A DNA stretch of 14,834 nucleotides from CAYWHE01 sp964458125 (GTDB lineage Bacteria > Bacteroidota > Bacteroidia > AKYH767-A > OLB10). Shown here piece after piece: positions 7,785 to 14,453 of the stretch. How positions within the stretch are numbered: the stretch's first letter is position 1; every line of letters starts with the position of its first letter. The notes under the pieces are model-generated. The model was not told the origin of the DNA, made no database searches, and saw only the letters and a program-made list of their open reading frames with translations. The stretch spans positions 1 to 14,834 of the forward strand of contig CAYWHE010000095.1 in the NCBI GenBank assembly GCA_964458125.1, given 5' to 3'. The position numbers and the translations under genes are program-made.

Positions 7785-7856
7785 GCGGGTAGATTTGAAA
7801 AATCAGAATTGGGTTCCGTTCCGGCATTCGGCAGGAACGTGCAGCAGCCGGGCCGC

Positions 7857-9692
7857 CTATTCAACAGTTACGGATTTGGCGAGATTGCGCGGCTGGTCCA
7901 CGTTGCATCCCCGCAACACAGCCATATGATAGGAAAGCAGCTGAAGCGGAATGACCGAAACGATCGGAAGCAGGATATCATCCACTTCCGGGATTTCAAT
8001 CACATAATCCGCAAGTCCTTTCACCACCTGGTCGCCTTCGGTAACAATGGCAATGAGCTTGCCTTTTCGTGCTTTTACCTCCTGTATGTTGGAAACCACT
8101 TTTTCGTATGAACTGTTTTTTGTCGCAATCACTACAACGGGCATTTCCTCGTCAATCAGGGCGATCGGGCCGTGTTTCATCTCTGCCGCCGGGTAACCTT
8201 CAGCATGGATATAGGAGATCTCTTTCAGCTTCAGTGCGCCTTCCAGCGCAACAGGGAATCCATAGCCCCTGCCGAGGTAAAGGAAGTTCCGGGCGTTTTT
8301 AAATTTCTCCGCAATCTGTTTGGCTTTGTCATTGCATTTCAGGGCTGCTTCCACTTTTCCGGGAATACTTTCCAGTTCGTTTAACAGGGACATGAAACGG
8401 TTTTCCGTAATGGTTCCCCGCTTATGCGCAATCTGCAGGGCCATCAGGGTCAAAACGGTAACCTGTGCAGTAAAAGCTTTGGTGGAAGCCACACCGATTT
8501 CGGGACCGGCATGGGTGTAGGCCCCGGCATGGGTGGCACGGGGTATGGATGATCCCACCACGTTACACACGCCAAAGATGGTAGCGCCTTTCAGCTTGGC
8601 CAAATCAATGGCGGCCAGCGTATCGGCAGTTTCACCCGACTGGGAAATGGCCACTACGATATCTTCTTCAGTAATGATGGGATTCCGGTAACGGAATTCA
8701 GATGCATATTCCACCTCCACGGGAATACGGGCCAGATCTTCAATCAGGTATTCGGCTACCAGCCCGGCATGCCAGGAAGTACCGCAGGCTACGAAGATAA
8801 TGCGTTTGGCATTCGTGAACTTATGTTCAAAATTGCTGACGCCAGCCATGCGCAGCATGCCGGTCTGAGCATTAAACCGTCCGCGCATGCTGTCCCATAT
8901 GGAACGGGGTTGTTCATAGATCTCCTTCAGCATGAAGTGCTCATAGCCGCCTTTTTCAAGCATTTCAAGTCGGAGTTCCAGTTCCTGCACATAGGGAATC
9001 TTGATCTGGTTTTCAATCGTCTTCACGATCAGCTTTCCATCGTCAATAATGGCCACCTCCCCGTCATTCAGGTAGGCTACATTTTTCGTGTACTCAATAA
9101 TCGGGGTGGCGTCCGAAGCTACAAAGTATTCTTCCTTGCCGATTCCCAGTACAATCGGGCTGCCCTTGCGGGCTGCAATCATCTTATGCTGATCTTTTTT
9201 TGACAGGATTACGATGGCATAAGCCCCGATCACTTCACCCAGGGCCAGGCGAACGGCTTCTTCCAGCTCCACGTTTCCACGGTTGTAAATATCCTCGATG
9301 AGGTGAATGAGGACCTCCGTGTCTGTGTCGCTGCGAAAGGTATGTCCCCGGTTGGTCAGCTCCTTTTTAATGGAAGCGTAGTTCTCAATGATCCCGTTAT
9401 GGATGATGGCGAAATTTTTTGTTTCGGAAAAATGAGGATGGGCGTTCTGATCGTTGGGCTCCCCGTGGGTGGCCCAACGGGTATGGCCCATGCCGACATG
9501 GCCGCTCAGGTTTTTGCCTTTCACAAAGGCAGCCAGGTCGCTGACCTTCCCGGCTTTTTTATAGACGTTCAAATCTCCATTCAGAAGGGCGATTCCGGCA
9601 CTGTCGTATCCCCGGTATTCAAGGCGTTGAAGACCTTTCATAATGATGGGATAGGCTTCTTTATTCCCGATGTAGGCTACAATTCCACACAT
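7857..9692 (-). CDS. glmS: Glutamine--fructose-6-phosphate aminotransferase (isomerizing)
   Basis: GlmS makes glucosamine-6-phosphate from fructose-6-phosphate and glutamine, the entry step to UDP-GlcNAc for peptidoglycan and lipopolysaccharide. The 611-residue length matches the family. The N-terminal glutaminase domain begins with the nucleophile Cys2 (MCGIVAYIG) and has RLEYRGYDSAGIAL and HTRWATHGEPNDQNAHPH. Two SIS sugar-isomerase domains follow: the first has CGTSWHAG and AISQSGETADT (about 303-357), the second LGRGYGFPVALEGALKLKE. The isomerase residues are kept: Glu491, His507 in EMKHGP, and Lys606 in the terminal LAKSVTVE, each 3 positions after the E. coli numbers 488, 504 and 603. 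The gene starts 6 bases after the DUF4270 gene, so it is probably expressed from that gene's promoter. I see no glmS ribozyme; the upstream spacer is too short to hold one. Confidence 0.98.
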   Translation of the reverse strand: MCGIVAYIGNKEAYPIIMKGLQRLEYRGYDSAGIALLNGDLNVYKKAGKVSDLAAFVKGKNLSGHVGMGHTRWATHGEPNDQNAHPHFSETKNFAIIHNGIIENYASIKKELTNRGHTFRSDTDTEVLIHLIEDIYNRGNVELEEAVRLALGEVIGAYAIVILSKKDQHKMIAARKGSPIVLGIGKEEYFVASDATPIIEYTKNVAYLNDGEVAIIDDGKLIVKTIENQIKIPYVQELELRLEMLEKGGYEHFMLKEIYEQPRSIWDSMRGRFNAQTGMLRMAGVSNFEHKFTNAKRIIFVACGTSWHAGLVAEYLIEDLARIPVEVEYASEFRYRNPIITEEDIVVAISQSGETADTLAAIDLAKLKGATIFGVCNVVGSSIPRATHAGAYTHAGPEIGVASTKAFTAQVTVLTLMALQIAHKRGTITENRFMSLLNELESIPGKVEAALKCNDKAKQIAEKFKNARNFLYLGRGYGFPVALEGALKLKEISYIHAEGYPAAEMKHGPIALIDEEMPVVVIATKNSSYEKVVSNIQEVKARKGKLIAIVTEGDQVVKGLADYVIEIPEVDDILLPIVSVIPLQLLSYHMAVLRGCNVDQPRNLAKSVTVE

Positions 9693-9698
9693 GGTTGA

Positions 9699-11012
9699 TT
9701 AATTTAAGAGTGAATAGGTAATCTCAAGTCTGATTTTTTTGGCGGATGAAGGACCTGCTCCGTTCAGAACGCACCGGTTAGCAAAAACCGAGCCTCCCTG
9801 TCCGACCACATAAAGACCGTACTCGTTTGCTTTCCCCGTCAGGACCTGTTGGATATAGCGGGTGATGGTCATGCGGTATTCCCCGGTGCTGCTGTTGTAC
9901 AGGCCTCCCCGGTAGGAGGTGGATTCATAATAATCCCCGGTTATGACAGCATTTCCCTTATCGTCAATGCCCGTCACGGCAAGCTGTTCAACCGGTGCAT
10001 AACCCCCTGCCGAATTGGTTTCGGTTGACATGACCAATTCCGCCTTGTTAATGGCAATTTGACCCAGGGACAGTATGTTTTTCAAATGCGGCAGTTTTAA
10101 TTTCGCTTTTAATCCCGACATCGACTGAATATACACCCGGGTGCTTCCCAGGGTCGAATCAATTAGCTGCTGCCCTGCCGGTGTTCCTGTGTAACGATGC
10201 TCAAAATGATTAATGGTGGCACAGCTGTTTTTGGCATCTATCTGGAGATCATACACACCCGTATCGGTGGCGTTATGATAGTAAACATGCAGCCGGGTCA
10301 GGGTCGAAGCCAGGTTAAAATATAAAATCCGGTTGCCGGGATGAAGGCCGGGTGCCGGCGTTACATAAATACCTTTAAAATAGGATTGAAACTGGGCTAT
10401 GGATGACAGGGTGGTTTGCCCGCTCTGATTCAGGATATAGGTTCTGAAAAATGCCGTATCAAGACGGATCCGGAGCTGGGGAGCCTCGTAGGCCCCATTC
10501 AGCCAGACGCTGTCTTTGACGGCAGGTGTAAATGAATAGGATCCGATCCGGGTGCCGTAAGCGATACCGGCGTTTGAATAATAGACCGTATCCTTGTATA
10601 AATCCTGGGTAACCTGGTAAACATTGAAGGTCTGTGGCCAGACCGCTTTTGTGGTATCGCCGTAACTTCCGGTATAGGCCAATACCAGGATCACGGAATC
10701 CGCCTTGGGCTCCACTCCGAAATTGGGATTGTTTTTCAAGGGGGCAAGCTGCGAAAAAAAACCGGCCCGGCTGAAACCGAAAACGGGATCGTTTATGGAT
10801 CCGGCCAGGTTACCGGAATTGGCTGAGGCCGAAAGGGAATCCTCCCTGATGGTGAAACATTCAATCGATAAAGTGTCGGTAAACCGGACACTCAACGTAT
10901 CGCCCGGAGGTAAAATGTTAAGCCCGATCTGATCCTCCTCCCTGCAGGAGTGAAGCAAAAGAATCAGAATAGCTGTCAAACCTGTAATGGATGCGTACAG
11001 GAATTTATGCAT
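9699..11012 (-). CDS. DUF4270 family lipoprotein
   Basis: This 437-residue protein of unknown function matches the DUF4270 family, which is restricted to Bacteroidota. The N-terminus is a lipoprotein signal: MHKFLYASITGLTAILILLL, then HSC, with Cys23 as the likely lipid attachment site. The mature part starts with EEDQIGLNILP and contains the family features FTDTLSIECFTIREDSL and GSINDPVFGFSRAGFFSQL (about residues 48-92). The rest is beta-rich, ending LEITYSLLN. It has no recognisable catalytic motif. It is probably anchored in the outer membrane or periplasm. A TACCTTTG promoter box lies 30 bases upstream, and an intrinsic terminator isolates it from the gene before. glmS follows after 6 bases, so the two form a transcription unit that links this lipoprotein to amino-sugar supply; the functional meaning of that link is not known to me. 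Confidence 0.9.
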   Translation of the reverse strand: MHKFLYASITGLTAILILLLHSCREEDQIGLNILPPGDTLSVRFTDTLSIECFTIREDSLSASANSGNLAGSINDPVFGFSRAGFFSQLAPLKNNPNFGVEPKADSVILVLAYTGSYGDTTKAVWPQTFNVYQVTQDLYKDTVYYSNAGIAYGTRIGSYSFTPAVKDSVWLNGAYEAPQLRIRLDTAFFRTYILNQSGQTTLSSIAQFQSYFKGIYVTPAPGLHPGNRILYFNLASTLTRLHVYYHNATDTGVYDLQIDAKNSCATINHFEHRYTGTPAGQQLIDSTLGSTRVYIQSMSGLKAKLKLPHLKNILSLGQIAINKAELVMSTETNSAGGYAPVEQLAVTGIDDKGNAVITGDYYESTSYRGGLYNSSTGEYRMTITRYIQQVLTGKANEYGLYVVGQGGSVFANRCVLNGAGPSSAKKIRLEITYSLLN

Positions 11013-11041
11013 GTGGTTTTTCTCGTTTATGTAAAAACATG

Positions 11042-11049
11042 CAAAGGTA
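11042..11049 (-). promoter_or_regulatory. Candidate -7 promoter box for the DUF4270-glmS unit
   Basis: On the minus strand TACCTTTG matches the Bacteroidota -7 consensus exactly, 30 bases upstream of the DUF4270 start. The -33 position (about 11069-11073) reads GTTCG rather than TTTG. The box lies in the identical context TACCTTTGCATG also found before the GT5-like gene at 12002-12009. Confidence 0.5.
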
Positions 11050-11098
11050 TATTAAATTGTGATGTGCCGAACCCCGGAAGTCCACCGGGCCGTGTATC

Positions 11099-11128
11099 AA
11101 AAAAAATGGGAGGCCTTTTCAGCCCCCC
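11099..11128 (-). terminator. Strong intrinsic terminator after the GT5-like gene
   Basis: On the minus strand GGGGGGC (11128-11122), a 7-base loop TGAAAAG and GCCTCCC (11114-11108) form a 7-bp stem with one G-T wobble. An A and then eight T (11106-11099) follow. It lies 23 bases after the stop of the GT5-like gene and upstream of the DUF4270 promoter box, so it separates the two units. Confidence 0.85.
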
Positions 11129-11150
11129 GGTTTCTGTTTTTAATTTAACC

Positions 11151-11978
11151 TCAGTCAACTAAAACGGTATCTTCCTGCAGAATCTCATCATAAAAACCGG
11201 AATAGGCTTCGATATATTCATCCGGAGACTGAAACTCCAGGCAGGGTTTACCGCTTTTTTTAATAAGCCCTTCCACATCCTTGTGAATTTCTGCACTGCC
11301 CCGGATAATGGCATCCGATTTCGCAATAGCCGAAGATGTTAAACCGACATAATTATTTATTTTCAACTCCTTCAGGTCGTTGGCTACGATTCCGTCCATC
11401 ACCACTTTTTTATGGTAATCATCGTTGAATGGCTCTTCGAAATGGTCATTATATACGGAGTAGACCACCTTGGAATTTTTAAATAAAGGGTCGTCCTTAT
11501 AGGATGTTTTAATAAAGAGGGGAATCAGGGAAGTCATCCAGCCATGGCAATGGATCAGGTCGGGACTCCAGCCGAGTTTTTTTACCGTTTCAAGTACCCC
11601 GCGGCAGAAAAAGATGGTCCGGTCATCATTGTCCTTGAAAAATTTCTTTTTGGTGTCCCGGAAGACACTTTTCCGCTGGAAATATTCCTCGTTATCAATG
11701 AAATAAACCTGCATCCGGGCCGACTGAATGGATGCTACCTTGATAATCAGCGGATGATCCGAGTCGTCAATAATCAGGTTCATACCCGATAAACGAATCA
11801 CTTCATGCAGTTGATTGCGTCTTTCGTTAATGTTTCCGAACCGGGGCATAAAAGTTCTGATTTCCTTCCCTTTTTCCTGTATTCCCTGTGGAAGATACCG
11901 TGAAATATTCGAAATTTCACTGGACTCCATGTAGGGAAAAATCTCACTTGACACAAAAAGAACTTTTGCTTTTTTCAT
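11151..11978 (-). CDS. Truncated glycogen/starch synthase-like protein (GT5 N-terminal domain only)
   Basis: This 275-residue protein resembles the N-terminal Rossmann half of GT5 glycogen synthases: KVLFVSSEIFPY at the start, RYLPQGIQEKGKEIRTFMPRF (residues 28-48), and LIHCHGWMTSLIPL (about 141-154), which corresponds to the HxHDW region of GlgA. Full GlgA is around 480 residues; the C-terminal GT-B half, which holds the nucleotide-sugar catalytic residues, is absent. The N-terminal K-T/V-G-G-L motif that binds ADP-glucose is replaced by ESSEI (residues 18-22). The frame is intact and has its own promoter and terminator, so this looks like a maintained half protein, not decay. From my knowledge of Bacteroidota genomes, such short GT5-like genes often sit divergently from panC. 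It is unlikely to make glycogen alone. Its real role is unknown; a binding or regulatory function is a guess. Confidence 0.85.
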   Translation of the reverse strand: MKKAKVLFVSSEIFPYMESSEISNISRYLPQGIQEKGKEIRTFMPRFGNINERRNQLHEVIRLSGMNLIIDDSDHPLIIKVASIQSARMQVYFIDNEEYFQRKSVFRDTKKKFFKDNDDRTIFFCRGVLETVKKLGWSPDLIHCHGWMTSLIPLFIKTSYKDDPLFKNSKVVYSVYNDHFEEPFNDDYHKKVVMDGIVANDLKELKINNYVGLTSSAIAKSDAIIRGSAEIHKDVEGLIKKSGKPCLEFQSPDEYIEAYSGFYDEILQEDTVLVD

Positions 11979-12001
11979 ACAATGATATTTAAATTTCCAT
12001 G

Positions 12002-12033
12002 CAAAGGTACAAAAAATTATAAACTAAATCAAC
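12002..12033 (-). promoter_or_regulatory. Bacteroidota-type promoter for the GT5-like gene
   Basis: On the minus strand TTG of a CGTTGATT context (12032-12030) stands 20 bases before TACCTTTG (12009-12002), an exact TAnnTTTG -7 box. The expected start of transcription is near 11995, giving a leader of about 15-20 bases before the ATG at 11978. The site lies in the 208-base divergent spacer shared with panC. I could not find an equally good plus-strand promoter for panC there; the nearest match is TAAATTTTG at 12126-12134, which has one extra base in the spacer of the box. Confidence 0.65.
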
Positions 12034-12186
12034 GAATCCAAGCCTTTTAATTACATGTTGAATGAACCATCAAATAGTAAAATACTGTATATCAATTAAA
12101 TGAATATGGAAATCAGGATCAGAATTAAATTTTGCCAAAAGAAACTCAATCCTTGTTTTTAACTATTATTGCCTCCCTGTTTGGCC

Positions 12187-13050
12187 ATGTTGAAGATCAT
12201 TACCTCCGTATCCGGAATGCAGGAAACTGTTCAATCATTGGAGCAGGCTGGAATTCAAACCGGGCTGGTACCCACCATGGGCGCACTTCATCCCGGTCAC
12301 GCCTCCTTGATCGACCGGTCTGTAAAGGAAAATCAGGTGACCGTGGCCAGCATATTTGTAAATCCCACGCAGTTTAACGATCCGGCCGACCTGGCCAAAT
12401 ACCCGCGGACACCGGAGGCAGATTTGGCCTTGTTGGAAAAGCACCATTGTTCCTGCGTGTTCATGCCTTCGGTGGAGGAGATATACGGCGACGGACGGGA
12501 ACTGCTTGATATTGATTTGGGTGCCATGGCGGAAGTCATGGAAGGAAAATACAGGAAAGGGCATTTCACGGGTATGGTGACCATCGTATACAAGTTGCTG
12601 AGCCTGGTTCAACCCGCCAGGGCCTACTTTGGGGAAAAGGATTTTCAGCAACTGGCCATTATCCGGTTTATGGTTCAAAGGATGAAACTGGATGTTCAGG
12701 TTACCGGATGCGAAACTATCAGGGAGGCCGACGGACTGGCCATGAGTTCCCGAAACATTCACCTGACCCCGGAAGAACGGGCAGCAGCGCCTGTCATTTA
12801 TTCGGTCATGAAGGAACATACCGCCCGGGCGGCATTCTTATCCGTTGAAGAAGTCTGCAACCGGGTCATTACCGACATCGAAAAGACGGGATTTTTCCAG
12901 GTTGAATATTTTCAGATCGTTGATGCAGAAACCCTGCTGGAGGCGGTACACTGGATTCCGGGCAAGAGCCTGCGTGCCTGTATTGCGGTACGCACCTCCC
13001 GGACGAGGCTTATCGACAATATTGCCGTTCCGTTTGATGGTGGTGGGTAA
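12187..13050 (+). CDS. panC: Pantoate--beta-alanine ligase (pantothenate synthetase)
   Basis: PanC joins pantoate and beta-alanine with ATP to make pantothenate, the last step of vitamin B5 synthesis. The 287-residue product has normal length and the nucleotidyltransferase-fold signatures: VPTMGALHPGHASLI with the HxGH motif (residues 35-38), SIFVNPTQFN (55-64), YPRT (72-75), GKYRKGHFTGM, QPARAYFGEKDFQQL and the KMSKS-equivalent MSSRN (186-190) before IHLTPEER. The ATG at 12187 (MLKIITSVSGMQE) is chosen over an in-frame TTG at 12169, because it matches the usual PanC N-terminus. It is divergent from the GT5-like gene and followed after 18 bases by panD, which supplies its beta-alanine substrate. 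Confidence 0.97.
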   Translation: MLKIITSVSGMQETVQSLEQAGIQTGLVPTMGALHPGHASLIDRSVKENQVTVASIFVNPTQFNDPADLAKYPRTPEADLALLEKHHCSCVFMPSVEEIYGDGRELLDIDLGAMAEVMEGKYRKGHFTGMVTIVYKLLSLVQPARAYFGEKDFQQLAIIRFMVQRMKLDVQVTGCETIREADGLAMSSRNIHLTPEERAAAPVIYSVMKEHTARAAFLSVEEVCNRVITDIEKTGFFQVEYFQIVDAETLLEAVHWIPGKSLRACIAVRTSRTRLIDNIAVPFDGGG

Positions 13051-13063
13051 TTATCTACTTTTG
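13033..13063 (+). promoter_or_regulatory. Consensus promoter at the panC-panD junction
   Basis: TTTG at 13033-13036, a 19-base spacer and TACTTTTG at 13056-13063 match both elements of the Bacteroidota promoter exactly. The -33 box lies within the last codons of panC. The -7 box ends 5 bases before the panD ATG at 13069, so transcription would start at or within a few bases of the start codon. Confidence 0.55.
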
Positions 13064-13068
13064 CACCC

Positions 13069-13419
13069 ATGAATATAGAGGTATTAAAATCGAAGATCCA
13101 CCGGGTTACCATCACGCAGGCTGAACTTCATTATGTGGGCAGCATTACGCTGGACGAGGACTTAATTGATGCCGCCAATCTGGTAGAAAATGAAAAGGTG
13201 CAAATCCTGAATATCAATAACGGCGCAAGGCTGGAAACATATGTGATCAAAGGAGAACGGGGCAGCGGCATTGTTTGCCTGAATGGCCCCGCTGCCCGAC
13301 ACATGATGATCGGAGATATCATCATCATTGTTTCCTATGCATCCATGGAATTTGAGGAAGCCAGACAATTCAAACCAACCATCATTTTTCCCGATAACCG
13401 GAATCGCCCCGTAAACTAA
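13069..13419 (+). CDS. panD: Aspartate 1-decarboxylase (pyruvoyl-dependent), proenzyme
   Basis: PanD decarboxylates aspartate to beta-alanine, the substrate used by PanC. It is made as a proenzyme that cleaves itself between Gly24 and Ser25; this exact pair is visible in ELHYVGSITLDEDLID, and Ser25 would become the pyruvoyl group. Other conserved parts are the N-terminal KSKIHRVTITQA (with Lys9 and His11), NGARLETYVI, and GSGIVCLNGPAARH (with the NGAA-type loop as NGPAARH) followed by GDIIIIVSYA. The 116-residue length is typical. It follows panC by 18 bases and precedes the flippase-like gene by 5 bases, and may be driven both by panC read-through and by the junction promoter. Confidence 0.97.
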   Translation: MNIEVLKSKIHRVTITQAELHYVGSITLDEDLIDAANLVENEKVQILNINNGARLETYVIKGERGSGIVCLNGPAARHMMIGDIIIIVSYASMEFEEARQFKPTIIFPDNRNRPVN

Positions 13420-13424
13420 ATCGC

Positions 13425-14453
13425 TTGAAATCCGGGCTGTCCTCTGCAATCAAATACCTCCTCCTGCTTGGGATTGGCATCCTGCTCCTGTGGCTGACCT
13501 TCCGTCATGAGGACCTGGGAGCCATCTTCGAAAAGATCAAAAATGCGGATATACGCTGGATTTTAGCATCCCTTTTTTTCTCCATGCTGGCTTTTTTCAG
13601 CAGGGCTTACCGCTGGAACATGCTCATTGAGCCACTGGGGTACCATCCCAAACTAAGCAGCACGTCCTATTCACTGATGGTCGGCTATTTTGCCAACCTG
13701 GCCATCCCCCGGATCGGGGAATTCACCCGCTGCGGCTCGCTCAGCAAAGCAGAAAACATACCCTTTCATATTTTAATCGGCACCGTTATCGTGGAAAGGG
13801 TTATCGATCTTGTCATGCTGGCCTTTTCCATGCTGGTGGTGGCCACGCTCGAATTTGATCTCATGAGCGGTTTTCTCCGTGATCAGCTTTTGGTACCCCT
13901 GCACCGGAAATTTCACGATGGCCAGCTGATACTTGCAGTTTCCGCTTCAGGAATTCTGCTGGTTATCGTACTCTATTTCCTGTTTAAAAAATACAAACAC
14001 AACCTTCAGAAAATGAAATGGTTTGGTAAAATCGAGCAGCTTTTTGGAGGGGTACTTAATGGTGTAAGAACCGTGATCAGAATGAAAAGAAACGGGCTGT
14101 TTATTTTCCATACCCTGTTCATCTGGGTCATGTATTTTTTTATGACCTATACCTGCTTCTTTGCACTGGAATCCACACAACATTTAGGAGTCAAAGCCGG
14201 GCTTTTTGTGCTGGTCATTGGCGGACTGGGTATGTCGGCACCGGTGCAGGGTGGCATCGGAGCCTATCACTGGATTGTAAGCCAGGGGCTCTTATTGTTT
14301 CAAATCGAACTGTCCGATGGTATTACCTTTGCTACACTGGTACATACCTACCAGACGTTACTTGTCATCGTATTAGGCTTACTATCCTTGTTTCTCCTGT
14401 TCATCACCGGTAAAAGAAATATTCATGAAAAAAAGAGAACTGGTAGATCATAA
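13425..14453 (+). CDS. Flippase-like / lysylphosphatidylglycerol synthase TM-region family membrane protein (UPF0104)
   Basis: This 342-residue inner-membrane protein has about eight hydrophobic helices, the first at residues 9-25. The family signature is visible as GYFANLAIPRIGEFTRCGSL (residues 87-106) followed by GTVIVERVIDL (119-129), and near the C-terminus GGLGMSAPVQGGIGAYHW. Members of PF03706 include MprF flippase halves, where this region moves an aminoacylated lipid; here there is no aminoacyl-transferase domain, so the cargo is unknown. The start is TTG at 13425, 5 bases after the panD stop; no ATG occurs before the first helix. The 3' end overlaps the next gene by 29 bases, and the company of rfaE2 suggests lipid or LPS-related envelope work, which is inference. 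Confidence 0.85.
   Translation: MKSGLSSAIKYLLLLGIGILLLWLTFRHEDLGAIFEKIKNADIRWILASLFFSMLAFFSRAYRWNMLIEPLGYHPKLSSTSYSLMVGYFANLAIPRIGEFTRCGSLSKAENIPFHILIGTVIVERVIDLVMLAFSMLVVATLEFDLMSGFLRDQLLVPLHRKFHDGQLILAVSASGILLVIVLYFLFKKYKHNLQKMKWFGKIEQLFGGVLNGVRTVIRMKRNGLFIFHTLFIWVMYFFMTYTCFFALESTQHLGVKAGLFVLVIGGLGMSAPVQGGIGAYHWIVSQGLLLFQIELSDGITFATLVHTYQTLLVIVLGLLSLFLLFITGKRNIHEKKRTGRS

Noticed and set aside
7790..7797. Plus-strand TAGATTTG box as a promoter
   Set aside because: It matches TAnnTTTG, but there is no plus-strand gene downstream; the region beyond it is antisense to glmS. An antisense RNA cannot be excluded, but nothing else supports one.
7817..7839. Inverted repeat CGTTCC/GGAACG between glmS and rbfA as a terminator
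   Set aside because: The stem is only 6 bp with a mismatch and the T-run on the minus strand comes about 12 bases later, not directly after it, so it does not meet the form of an intrinsic terminator.
11979..12186. Riboswitch or structured leader in the divergent panC/GT5-like spacer
   Set aside because: The 208 bases are AT-rich with no GC-rich paired elements or recognisable aptamer core; only the minus-strand promoter is well supported.
12169..12187. Upstream TTG start for panC, adding MPPCLA
   Set aside because: The ATG at 12187 gives the usual PanC N-terminus MLKIITSV; the extra six residues have no family support.
12235..12819. 194-codon minus-strand open frame opposite panC
   Set aside because: It is fully antisense to panC, whose motifs are unambiguous, and its translation looks like a compositional by-product of that coding sequence.
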